A stretch of DNA of 9,318 bases, taken from contig CAZVWJ010000076.1 in NCBI GenBank assembly GCA_964631325.1, forward strand, positions 1 through 9,318, in the 5' to 3' direction. The position numbers and the translations under genes are program-made. Below are positions 1 through 6,320 of the stretch, piece by piece (the first letter of the stretch is position 1; every line of letters begins with the position of its first letter). The stretch comes from CAZVWJ01 sp964631325. GTDB taxonomy: Bacteria; T1Sed10-126. A model generated the notes under the pieces. It had not been told where the DNA came from. It did not search any database and saw nothing but the letters and a program-made list of their open reading frames with translations.

Positions 1-27
1 AAGAAATGGAAAGAAGTTGACGAATAA
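1..27 (+). CDS. Possible 3' end of an upstream gene (partial)
   Basis: Read from base 1, the sequence encodes KKWKEVDE followed by a TAA stop at 25-27. It is lysine- and glutamate-rich, like the two genes at 1192-2852, so it could be the last codons of another member of the same cluster. Eight codons are too few to establish a reading frame, and the other two forward frames also reach stops within 40 bases. Treat it as a hint only. Confidence 0.25.
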   Translation, partial: KKWKEVDE

Positions 28-89
28 CTTAAAAACTTAAAGTACGATACAATTTCATATCAAACAACAGATACAAGCTGCTGGCTGTC

Positions 90-1163
90 TTGATTCTGGC
101 TTTGATTGTCTCCAATGCGCTTGGCTTTACGGGGCAGGCGATAAATACGGTGACGCGAGGAACCACCAGGCTGACGCAAATGGTCTGGGCGAGTGGTGGC
201 CCGTCGTGTGATCCGGAGTGTAAGGATTGTGAAAAGTGTGAGCCTGGGAGTCATGGCGGTGATCCCCATTGTGAGGGAAGTTGTAGCGATCCCGCCAAAC
301 ATTGCACGGAAGCCGGTTGTGTGGAATGCTCCCCTCCCCGGCCTTCAGATTGTGCAGAATGCGAGGACGGAAGCTGGGAAGGTTGCGGGTCGGGTGCCGA
401 ATGCATAGATGGCGAGTGCTGTGATAATCCCTGCAATGGGACCTGTTGCGATGAGAACCAGGAATGTATAGATGGTAGTTGCTGCGATGAGGCAAATGTA
501 TGTGGCGGGGACAAATGTTGCGGTGAAGACGAAGAATGCATAGATGGAGACTGCTGTGCGTCAGAGAATGTTTGTGGTGGAGATAAGTGCTGTGAAGGGT
601 CCACAGAAATATGCCGGGGGGGTGATCATTGTTGTAAATTAGAAAATCTCTGTGGCGGATCTGGAGAAGATGACTGTTGTGAAGGAAGTGCAGAATGTAT
701 AGATTTCAAATGTTGTCCAGGGGAAGATGTTTGTGGAGATGATAAATGCTGCGAAGAGGGTTCTGAAAAACCATTTTGTGTAGACGAAAAATGTGTAGAA
801 TGCAATAATGAGGAACATTGTGAAAAACCGGCCTGTTTGTTTGGGGTGCCGTTTGGCGGGACATCTGGAAAATTTTGTCAGAGTGATAATAGTTGTTGTG
901 AATGGTGTTGTGATATAGATTTAGATGGTGTTAGTCATGGCGCCTTCTCTTCAGCTTGTGCTAGAGGTATATTCTGCACGATAAATTATACGTGCAACTT
1001 CATTGAAGATTTTGATTCTTGTGCAGGGGGTGAAAATTCTTGTGGTTCAAAATCACATACCTTCAATTATTCTTCTTTCGAAGGACCGCCAACAGATAAT
1101 GTATTAAAAAATAGTTGTTGGTCTTGGGGGAAGTCACCAGAAGAGTGTTGTCAAAACCCTTAA
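90..1163 (+). CDS. Secreted, acidic, cysteine-repeat protein (disulfide-rich)
   Basis: The product has 357 residues from the TTG at 90, with 60 cysteines and many Asp/Glu. A hydrophobic N-terminus (about residues 1-15, ILALIVSNALGF) looks like a signal-peptide core. Residues 40-110 are an irregular C-x2-4-C region. Residues 110-221 form a CC-repeat array, and residues 222-357 carry more scattered Cys, including CCEWCC near 269-274. No catalytic motif is visible. The paired cysteines and export signal imply an extracytoplasmic protein held by disulfides, loosely like Dickkopf-N or granulin-type repeat proteins; I do not assign a family. The start is uncertain: the open frame continues upstream to codon 33, and residues encoded at 57-89 (SNNRYKLLAV) would supply the missing basic n-region, yet no ATG, GTG or TTG lies there. 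The 28-base gap to the next gene suggests co-transcription. Confidence 0.8.
   Translation: MILALIVSNALGFTGQAINTVTRGTTRLTQMVWASGGPSCDPECKDCEKCEPGSHGGDPHCEGSCSDPAKHCTEAGCVECSPPRPSDCAECEDGSWEGCGSGAECIDGECCDNPCNGTCCDENQECIDGSCCDEANVCGGDKCCGEDEECIDGDCCASENVCGGDKCCEGSTEICRGGDHCCKLENLCGGSGEDDCCEGSAECIDFKCCPGEDVCGDDKCCEEGSEKPFCVDEKCVECNNEEHCEKPACLFGVPFGGTSGKFCQSDNSCCEWCCDIDLDGVSHGAFSSACARGIFCTINYTCNFIEDFDSCAGGENSCGSKSHTFNYSSFEGPPTDNVLKNSCWSWGKSPEECCQNP
417..752 (+). repeat. Alternating 12-residue CC repeats inside the Cys-rich gene
   Basis: CC pairs fall at residues 110, 119, 131, 143, 155, 167, 181, 196, 208 and 220, mostly 12 apart. Two unit types alternate: one reads CCxxxxECIDGx, the other CCxxxNVCGGDK. 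Eight consecutive units from residue 119 follow this pattern, which gives a 24-residue (72-base) higher-order period. Units five and six are expanded to 14 and 15 residues. The spacing is the same at DNA level but codon choice differs between copies, so the duplication is not very recent. Confidence 0.85.
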
Positions 1164-1175
1164 ATAACTAAAGTT

Positions 1176-1180
1176 AGGAG
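1176..1180 (+). promoter_or_regulatory. Ribosome binding site for the gene at 1192
   Basis: AGGAG lies 11 bases before the ATG at 1192 and 20 before the in-frame ATG at 1201. The spacing favours 1192. Confidence 0.6.
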
Positions 1181-1191
1181 TATTAGCTGAT

Positions 1192-2088
1192 ATGATCCGA
1201 ATGGGGAAAATTAAATTACTGATAGGTATATGCTTAGTTTTACTAGTTATAAGTGGGTTGTATTTTTTGCGAGAAAATAATGTCAAAACAATAGATTATA
1301 AAAGGTACATTAAATTACGTTCCCATCAACAATTTATTGATAAATTGGAAAAAGATAAGCTTTCGGATAATCTATCGTTAAAAGTTTATAAAACAATTTC
1401 CAATGCAGAATCAGAAGTAGGTTTCAAAGCTCCTAAAATAATGGAAAGAGAAGTGATTAAAAAAAATAATAGAAAGAAAATTCATTACAAGGTTAAATTG
1501 GGGAAAGGCAAAACTAAATTTATGACTCAAGAAAAATTTAAAGAAATAATGAAGGAATATACTCGAAAAGTATCCAGAAATAAAAAGTTACAGGCTTCAA
1601 ATTTAGCTACACTTTTATACCTAGCTGAACAGAAAAAAAGAATAAAAGATGAAAGCATTTTATGTGGGGTCACATTTTCGTTAGTACCTTCTTGTTTGGA
1701 GGATTTAATAACTCACAAAGAGACAAACAACGATGATAAAATTCAACAATTAATCAATCAGGGGATCTATTTTTTAGAGGAAAATTCTGAACTATTTTTA
1801 AATAGGTGTATTAGACACAGCCAAAGTTTTAATAGCTATTTAACTCCGAATTCATTGAAACAGATTTATTTTTTAAAAAATAAAATTAAAGAACCAATTT
1901 ATAAGCGATGGAAAGATGAGATTATTAAACGATTAAAAAAATCGATAGAAAGATTAGGAGATCGACGTAAAAAATTAAAGAAGAATAAAATTACAGAGGA
2001 AACTGAAATTAGTTTATTATGGTTAAAGGAAAGATTAGAAAGATCTAAAAAAATATTGAAATTGTTTAAAAAAAGTAAATCGGAGTGA
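1192..2088 (+). CDS. Basic single-pass membrane protein of unknown function
   Basis: The product has 298 residues. A transmembrane segment at about 8-26 (KLLIGICLVLLVISGLYFL) follows a short basic start, so the long C-terminal part is probably outside the membrane. It is very lysine-rich (53 Lys, about 18%), with charged helical stretches at about 90-150 and 235-298 that could form coiled coils. Three cysteines sit in the outer part (near residues 158, 168 and 206). I recognise no family and see no catalytic motif. The DNA is much more AT-rich than the genes to the right. The stop overlaps the GTG start of the next gene (GTGA at 2085-2088), so the two are almost certainly co-translated. Position between a Cys-rich secreted protein and a SecD-like protein suggests a role at the outer membrane face or in export; that is inference. 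Confidence 0.75.
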   Translation: MIRMGKIKLLIGICLVLLVISGLYFLRENNVKTIDYKRYIKLRSHQQFIDKLEKDKLSDNLSLKVYKTISNAESEVGFKAPKIMEREVIKKNNRKKIHYKVKLGKGKTKFMTQEKFKEIMKEYTRKVSRNKKLQASNLATLLYLAEQKKRIKDESILCGVTFSLVPSCLEDLITHKETNNDDKIQQLINQGIYFLEENSELFLNRCIRHSQSFNSYLTPNSLKQIYFLKNKIKEPIYKRWKDEIIKRLKKSIERLGDRRKKLKKNKITEETEISLLWLKERLERSKKILKLFKKSKSE

Positions 2089-2852
2089 ATTTAATTATTA
2101 TCAAAAAAACAATAGTGGTTTATAGTATAGTGTTTTTGATAGTATTGACAGGAAGTTTTTTTATGTATTTGAATTTTAAAACATGTGATTCAAAAAAGGC
2201 CACTATAGTTTATAAAATTAAGTCTAAAAAATCTGCAAAAATACGTAGAAAGGCAGAAATATTAGATAAAATAGAGAAAATAATAAAAAAGAGATTAGGA
2301 GAATTAAGCGTATCTGATATAAAAATAGCAGCATCGAAAAAAGGAAATGTGAAGATAGAGTTTTTTTACAACAAAACTAAACAATTGAAATTGGCTAAAA
2401 AAATTATATCTAAAAAGGGGGAAATGAAATGGAAACTTGTACTGGGCGTATCTTCAAAAAAATCGTTTCCATTAAAGTCTCCAAAGAAAACAATAGGAAA
2501 AATAAATGGGAAAGTTTTGCTCTTAAGTAATGTAAAAACACTGGATGGTAAATATATTAGGAAGGCAAATTGTAGGAATAATGGAGTATACATTATATTA
2601 AATAAAACGGGCAAAGAAAGATTAAAAAAATTAACAAAAAAATATATTAATAGAAAGCTAGCATTTGTAATAGATAACAAACCTGTGCAAGTAGTAAGAA
2701 TTACTGAACCGATAGAAAATGGGAAATTATACGTTACAGGAATTAAGGAAAGAAAAAAAGAAGTTAGCATTTTATTAAATTTTGATCCATTACCTACTAA
2801 AATATATAAAGTAAAAGAGAAAATAACCGAGCCTTTATTTTGTTCTTTGTGA
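2085..2852 (+). CDS. Membrane-anchored SecD P1-head-like protein (standalone)
   Basis: The product has 255 residues, with one transmembrane segment at about 9-29 and the rest predicted outside. The outer part follows the SecD first periplasmic domain: IIKKRLGELSVSD at about 66-78 matches the SecD LRNRVDSLGVSEP pattern; GEMKWKLVL (about 112-120) matches its AxLEFRLV strand; GVYIILNKTGKERLKKLTKK through KLAFVIDNKPVQVVRITEPI (about 167-210) matches the P1-head pattern F.LN.EGA..F...T....GK.LAIVLDG.V.SAP.I.EPI. The five further membrane helices of SecD are absent, so it cannot act as the proton-driven SecD channel. It has 54 Lys (21%) in AT-rich DNA. The GTG start overlaps the previous stop by four bases, implying translational coupling; a later start such as GTG 2115 cannot be excluded. 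In SecD, P1 contacts translocating chains, so a role near protein export is a reasonable inference. Confidence 0.7.
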   Translation: MNLIIIKKTIVVYSIVFLIVLTGSFFMYLNFKTCDSKKATIVYKIKSKKSAKIRRKAEILDKIEKIIKKRLGELSVSDIKIAASKKGNVKIEFFYNKTKQLKLAKKIISKKGEMKWKLVLGVSSKKSFPLKSPKKTIGKINGKVLLLSNVKTLDGKYIRKANCRNNGVYIILNKTGKERLKKLTKKYINRKLAFVIDNKPVQVVRITEPIENGKLYVTGIKERKKEVSILLNFDPLPTKIYKVKEKITEPLFCSL

Positions 2853-3039
2853 AATTATTTGTATCTTCTTTTAACCTTGAACTGCCCATTAACCTGTCCC
2901 TTGAACCCCCTGAAATCCGCTCTCCTTAAAAATTGTCCTGCAACAATCTAAGCCATTTCTGCCCGGAGCAAAAACGTTTCCCTCCATTCAATGCGCAAAA
3001 GCGTTAAATAGATTTTTAATCACCGACCCCTATATATTT
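2853..3039. other. Non-coding stretch after the SecD-like gene
   Basis: I see no convincing gene, strong terminator hairpin or clear promoter here. There is a loose, imperfect doubling around 2872-2910 (TTAACCTTGAAC and TTAACCTGTCCCTTGAAC). A TATATT box at 3033-3038 could be a -10 element for the RNA-like region that follows, but it has no good -35 partner. Confidence 0.4.
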
Positions 3040-3045
3040 GGCGAT

Positions 3046-3210
3046 CTGAATCAGTAGATTAGCCTATCTTTCAGGAGGGGGAACTCGGATAGAGCTTATT
3101 TTCTTCTATTTGCAGGTTAGGCGGCTAAATAGCAGAAGTAATCGAGCGTTAGCCGCGAGTTCTTTAGTGGGCAACGAGCTTTACCAATTTTTCTTCAGGG
3201 TAAAGTTTTT
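3046..3210 (+). ncRNA. Candidate structured RNA of unknown class
   Basis: Several compatible inverted repeats fit one fold. Hairpin A pairs 3046-3050 with 3070-3074 (CTGAA/TTCAG) and 3056-3059 with 3066-3069 (AGAT/ATCT). An outer stem pairs 3081-3086 with 3157-3162 (GAACTC/GAGTTC). Inside it are a hairpin at 3089-3094/3104-3109 (ATAGAG/TTCTAT, one G-T pair) and a perfect 8-bp hairpin at 3121-3128/3149-3156 (GCGGCTAA/TTAGCCGC). The 8-bp stem abuts the outer stem at 3156/3157, as in a stacked three-way junction. A terminator-like hairpin with a T-run ends the segment, which sets the strand. I do not recognise tmRNA, SRP RNA, RNase P or a familiar riboswitch core. The folding was done by eye without energies. 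Confidence 0.45.
3179..3210 (+). terminator. Rho-independent terminator-like hairpin
   Basis: CTTTACC (3179-3185) pairs perfectly with GGTAAAG (3199-3205) around a 13-base loop and is followed at once by TTTTT. The stem is modest in GC and the loop is large, so it may be weak. It works only on the + strand, since the - strand has no T-run after the hairpin. Confidence 0.55.
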
Positions 3211-3242
3211 CAATAATTTAATAGGAGAGTATAAAATTAATT

Positions 3243-3258
3243 TGGTATGACAATACCA
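3243..3258. repeat. Small perfect inverted repeat between convergent genes
   Basis: TGGTAT (3243-3248) and ATACCA (3253-3258) pair around a GACA loop. It lies 60 bases past the NSS stop, so it could be a weak 3'-end hairpin for that gene, but only a loose T/A-rich stretch follows on the - strand. No other function is evident. Confidence 0.35.
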
Positions 3259-3317
3259 TCGAGGCAAATCTTTTTATTAGTTAAAAGGTTCCGATATCAA
3301 TTCAGATAAACAACAAA

Positions 3318-4712
3318 CTATCCGCCGATTAGAGCCCAGAGTTCCAGCGAAATTTCCCAGGTGAAAGTGCAGAGCAGAGCCAGCAGGGCCGGGGGGACGA
3401 TGTATCTTATTAGAATAGTCCAGGGTAAAATGGCTTCCTCAGTTTTTAACCCTTTCTTCAACTCTTTAAAGGCACCTTTCATTATCCAGCCTACGTAAAT
3501 AGCCATTAAAAAGCCGCCCAGCATCAACAGAAAATGACCGGCAATCTGGTCTGCTTTGGCCAGCCATTTCATACTTATCGCCGCTGGAATACCTGCTAGA
3601 AAAATCGCCAGTCCGCTTCCGGCGGCAGCGGGTTTGCGCTTGACATTAATTTCGTCCATTAGTGTACTGGTTACCACTTCCAGCAGGGAGACGGCCGAGG
3701 TTAAAGCGGCCAGCATTAAACAGACAAAAAAGATAAAACTCAGCGCACTGCTCCAGTAAAAATTACCGAGCTGCTGAAAAGCCTTGGGAATGGTGATAAA
3801 CAGGGTGCCAAGAGTACTTTCTGAGATCGCTTCGCTGAGGTTAAACGCTTTGATAATTGGGAAAATCATTAACCCGGAGAGAAATGAAATACCAAAATTG
3901 GAAAAAGAAATAATCATTGATTCGTGAATTAGGTCCTCGTCGCTGGAAAGATAGCTCGAATAAGTAATCATTGCTCCCATTCCCAGGCTGAGGGTAAAAA
4001 AGGTCTGACCGGCCGCGCTGGCCAGTAAACTCAGGTTTAAGAAGGTCAGCGAAAATTCAGACAATCCGAAAATGTTAACCTGGTAAGTATTGATAAATAC
4101 GTCAAAATCAGGGCTGAGATAAAACGCGTAGCCGGCCAGGGAACCCGGTTGGCTAAAAGCCCAGATTGCCAGTCCGGCAATCAACACGACCAACAGGGGG
4201 ATTAACAGTTTTACGCTCCGTTCAATCCCTTTCTTCACGCCGCTTAAGACGATTCCCGTGGTCACGGCCATAAATAAAAGGTGATAGAAAACAGCCTCGC
4301 CCCCGGTGTTGATTGATTCAAAGTATTTCTGGGGATCGCTCTGCATTAAAATTCCGCCCAGTGCATCCAGGGTGTATTTAATTGCCCAGCCGGCGACGAC
4401 GCTGTAGTAGGAAAGAATGCCAAAACCGGTCAAGACGAATAAATAGCCCAGCCCGCCCCAGTTGTTTTCCCCGGCCTGGGAAAGAGCCTGGACCGGGCTT
4501 CGCCGGGAACTGCGCCCCAGGATAAACTCAGCGATCATTACCGGAATTCCGATTAAAATCAGCAGGAATATGTAAAAGAAAACAAACCCGGCGCCCCCGT
4601 TTTTTGCCGTCAGGTAGGGAAAACGCCAGATATTACCCAGCCCCACAGCACTACCTACTGCGGCAAGAATAAAACCAACTCGGGTTCCCCACGATTCACG
4701 ACCTTCTTCCAT
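3318..4712 (-). CDS. Sodium-dependent transporter, NSS/SNF family
   Basis: This is a Na+-coupled symporter of the LeuT fold, probably for an amino acid or related small molecule; the substrate cannot be read from sequence. The start at 4712 (MEEGRESWGTR) gives 464 residues; an ATG at 4727 would add five but has no ribosome site, because the GGAGA that serves 4712 lies inside those extra codons. Family marks in order: RESWGTR before TM1; the unwound TM1 GSAVGLGNIWRFPY that forms Na+ and substrate sites; NGGAGF (usually NGGGAF), then GIPVMIAEF in TM2; SYYSVVAGWAIKY in TM3; and FFTLSLGMGAMITYSSYL in TM6. Hydrophobic segments and length fit the bacterial 11-TM form, which lacks TM12. It lies downstream of trmL on the same strand with a 122-base gap. 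Confidence 0.93.
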   Translation of the reverse strand: MEEGRESWGTRVGFILAAVGSAVGLGNIWRFPYLTAKNGGAGFVFFYIFLLILIGIPVMIAEFILGRSSRRSPVQALSQAGENNWGGLGYLFVLTGFGILSYYSVVAGWAIKYTLDALGGILMQSDPQKYFESINTGGEAVFYHLLFMAVTTGIVLSGVKKGIERSVKLLIPLLVVLIAGLAIWAFSQPGSLAGYAFYLSPDFDVFINTYQVNIFGLSEFSLTFLNLSLLASAAGQTFFTLSLGMGAMITYSSYLSSDEDLIHESMIISFSNFGISFLSGLMIFPIIKAFNLSEAISESTLGTLFITIPKAFQQLGNFYWSSALSFIFFVCLMLAALTSAVSLLEVVTSTLMDEINVKRKPAAAGSGLAIFLAGIPAAISMKWLAKADQIAGHFLLMLGGFLMAIYVGWIMKGAFKELKKGLKTEEAILPWTILIRYIVPPALLALLCTFTWEISLELWALIGG

Positions 4713-4720
4713 TTTTATCA

Positions 4721-4725
4721 TCTCC
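4721..4725 (-). promoter_or_regulatory. Ribosome binding site fixing the NSS start at 4712
   Basis: On the - strand GGAGA is followed by eight bases and then ATG at 4712. The competing ATG at 4727 has no purine-rich site upstream. Confidence 0.7.
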
Positions 4726-4756
4726 ATTTAGTAGCCAATTTCAACTGATTTAAATC

Positions 4757-4787
4757 ATATTATTTCAGAATTTGGCTGAATTGTGAA
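4757..4787 (-). promoter_or_regulatory. Possible promoter for the NSS transporter gene
   Basis: Reading the - strand, TTCACA (4787-4782) and TAATAT (4762-4757) resemble -35 and -10 boxes, with a 19-base spacer that is longer than ideal. The location, 45 bases before the start codon, is right. This is weak pattern evidence. Confidence 0.25.
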
Positions 4788-4801
4788 CAAATTTATGACC
4801 A

Positions 4802-4835
4802 ACCTAAATTGAGCGATTGTTATCGAAGAACACAT
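4802..4835 (+). repeat. 34-base direct repeat, copy 1 (end of trmL)
   Basis: The segment is identical base for base to 9171-9204, in the same orientation. It ends on the last base of the trmL stop codon. It contains CGAT-TGTT-ATCG, a short 4-bp inverted repeat, with TT and AA three bases further out on either side. The two copies bracket trmL, the UbiA-like gene and korAB. The element type is unknown. Confidence 0.9.
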
Positions 4836-5314
4836 TAATTACTGTAAGGGGTTTGAGTAAACCATTCAGGTTCTACTTGTCTTAGTGCTTCAAATAAGAC
4901 CACCGCTGTGGAGTTGGCGAGGTTGTAAGCGCGAATTTTATTTTTCATTGGCAGACAAATTGGTGTTACTTCAGGAGAATTGTGTATTTTTTCCGGCACT
5001 CCTCGATTTTCTCCTCCAAAAATCAAGTGATCCCCCTGGGTAAAATTAGCCTCGTGGTAGGGGCGGTCGGAAAATTTAGTTACCAGATACCGTTGATTTG
5101 CCGATCTGGTTAGATATTCCTCCCAGCTTTTGTCTTGTTTTGGTTTTACCCGGTCCCAGTAATCCAGGCCGGCCCGCTTAACCGCTGCTTCCCGGCTGAG
5201 TTCAAACTCCGGTTTGCCGACAATAATCAACTCGCTTTCGGTTCCCAGGGTAAGCCGGCCGATATTTCCAGTGTTCGGCGGAATTTCCGGCCGGTAAAGT
5301 ATAACTGAGATCAC
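4835..5314 (-). CDS. trmL: tRNA (cytidine/uridine-34 2'-O)-methyltransferase TrmL
   Basis: This SPOUT-family enzyme transfers a methyl group from S-adenosylmethionine to the ribose of the wobble nucleotide of leucine tRNAs in the cytoplasm. At 159 residues it has the usual compact length. The three SPOUT motifs are visible: LYRPEIPPNTGNIGR near residues 7-21, IFGGENRGVPEKI near 98-110 (SAM-binding knot), and the C-terminal CLPMKNKIRAYNLANSTAVVLFEALRQ region near 119-145, where NLANS is the family's NLSN-type signature. ARAYN replaces the more common VRSLN only as IRAYN. The start is GTG at 5314 with AAGGAG eight bases upstream. It is divergent from the UbiA-like gene and followed on the same strand by the NSS transporter, with no functional link evident. 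The stop codon touches a 34-base direct repeat. Confidence 0.93.
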   Translation of the reverse strand: MISVILYRPEIPPNTGNIGRLTLGTESELIIVGKPEFELSREAAVKRAGLDYWDRVKPKQDKSWEEYLTRSANQRYLVTKFSDRPYHEANFTQGDHLIFGGENRGVPEKIHNSPEVTPICLPMKNKIRAYNLANSTAVVLFEALRQVEPEWFTQTPYSN

Positions 5315-5322
5315 CTGTAAAA

Positions 5323-5328
5323 CTCCTT
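5323..5328 (-). promoter_or_regulatory. Ribosome binding site for trmL (GTG start)
   Basis: AAGGAG on the - strand lies eight bases before GTG at 5314, which supports the unusual start codon. Confidence 0.75.
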
Positions 5329-5417
5329 CTGGAAGCTTTGTAGACCAATAAAACTTTCTTTGCTGAGTTAACGGTTAAATAATGATAAAATTAATTAGTC
5401 TGAAAATCTACTCCGAT

Positions 5418-5423
5418 AGGGGA
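5418..5423 (+). promoter_or_regulatory. Ribosome binding site selecting the GTG start at 5430
   Basis: AGGGGA is followed by six bases and then GTG at 5430. The ATG at 5382, 48 bases upstream in the same frame, has no purine-rich site. A TAAAAT box at 5386-5391 might be the -10 of this gene, which would place 5382 outside the transcript; the -35 is unclear. Confidence 0.6.
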
Positions 5424-5429
5424 TATGCC

Positions 5430-6305
5430 GTGAATAAAATTGGCCGTTTGGGAACTACGCTTTATAAATTCAGCCGGACCTTCCGTCTGCTTAAACCACT
5501 GTATTATTACCTTTTCCTGGTGGGAACCTACCTGTTTTTTATCTCGGATTCCTTGGACTGGCGAATAATTCTACTCTTTTTACCTCTTGCTTTCATTTAT
5601 CATTTCATTCACTTTTTTGGCCTCCCGTTCTTGAGTGAACCGGTCGCTCCACTTCCTTTTTTACCGGGTCTGCAAATTCGCCGGGAATTGTTTACTGATC
5701 TACAGTTCAGAATCATCACTGAATCTCTGCTTATTTTACTCTTTTTTGCTTTTACTTACTTAACCGGTCTTTATTCTTTAAAAATTACTTTGATCCCGGT
5801 AATAACCCTGGCGCTGGCCGTTATTTTTCGGGAACGTCCGGTCCTGGGACCCATTACAGCCGGCCTGCTGGCTGCCTATACTGTTCCGGGGGCGTATTTA
5901 CTTACAGGAAACAGCTTCTCTTATAAAATGGTAGTACTGGCGATTGTTCCGTTTTGCTGGTGGACCGGACAGACTGTACTTAAACATTTACAGTTTCTTC
6001 GCTATGAGTATCAACGGGACCTGGTTTCATTACCCGTGGCCTACGACACTAAGACTGCTCTCTGGTTCACTCGTATTTTCCACGGCTTTGCTTTTTTATT
6101 CTGGCTTGCTTTCAGTCAACTCAGCGGTCGAACGTATTATTATCTTGGTGGGATTTGCTGTTTGGCTCTGGTGGTGTATGTGCGTCATTTGCTGATTACT
6201 ACCCGCAGTGGACCGGAGTTTTATCGCAATCGTGTTCGGTTGAACGCGCTTTTTGTGGTTGGCTATTTTGTTTTAAATTTATTTGTCTACCTTTATCAAA
6301 TTTAA
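5430..6305 (+). CDS. UbiA-superfamily-like polytopic membrane protein, Asp motifs degenerate
   Basis: The product is 291 residues from GTG 5430 (307 from ATG 5382) and is highly hydrophobic, with about eight membrane segments. The pattern from FRERPVLGPITAGLL to the C-terminus resembles UbiA prenyltransferases: the RxPLLGN-type segment, a long helix ending in LKHLQFLRYEYQRDLVSLPVA where UbiA has the second Asp motif ending in TLPV, and a last part (YYYLGG, VRHLL, NRVRLNALFVVGYFVLN) like the UbiA C-terminus. The first motif (NxxxDxxxD) is not recognisable; the matching loop reads FFGLPFLSEPVAPLP. In the second, an Asp is replaced by Phe or Glu. It may therefore not be a prenyltransferase; a YwiC-like or other integral protein is an alternative. 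Only 15 bases separate it from korA, so the three genes probably share a transcript. Confidence 0.5.
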   Translation: MNKIGRLGTTLYKFSRTFRLLKPLYYYLFLVGTYLFFISDSLDWRIILLFLPLAFIYHFIHFFGLPFLSEPVAPLPFLPGLQIRRELFTDLQFRIITESLLILLFFAFTYLTGLYSLKITLIPVITLALAVIFRERPVLGPITAGLLAAYTVPGAYLLTGNSFSYKMVVLAIVPFCWWTGQTVLKHLQFLRYEYQRDLVSLPVAYDTKTALWFTRIFHGFAFLFWLAFSQLSGRTYYYLGGICCLALVVYVRHLLITTRSGPEFYRNRVRLNALFVVGYFVLNLFVYLYQI

Positions 6306-6320
6306 CCCGGTGTCATCCCC

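Noticed and set aside
90..200. Prepilin-type N-terminus for the Cys-rich protein
   Set aside because: There is no G|FxxxE-type cleavage motif before the hydrophobic stretch; an ordinary signal peptide fits better.
251..604. Open frame on the - strand opposite the Cys-rich gene, rich in Ser, Gln, His and Pro
   Set aside because: This is the antisense reading of the CC repeat DNA; the + strand has the signal-peptide core and regular cysteine spacing.
417..752. Granulin domains
   Set aside because: Granulins have repeated CC pairs but a different fixed spacing and a conserved HCCP box; the constant 12-residue A/B alternation here does not match.
2366..2770. Open frame on the - strand opposite the SecD-like gene
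   Set aside because: It is a Phe/Leu/Ser-rich translation of AT-rich antisense DNA with no ribosome site or motif, and the + strand frame matches the SecD P1 pattern.
3062..3122. Integron attC-like site (GCCTATC ... GTTAGGC, 61 bases)
   Set aside because: GTTAGGC fits the R' consensus but the partner has a mismatch in the key AAC, the inner L boxes do not pair, and there is no integrase or cassette array in view.
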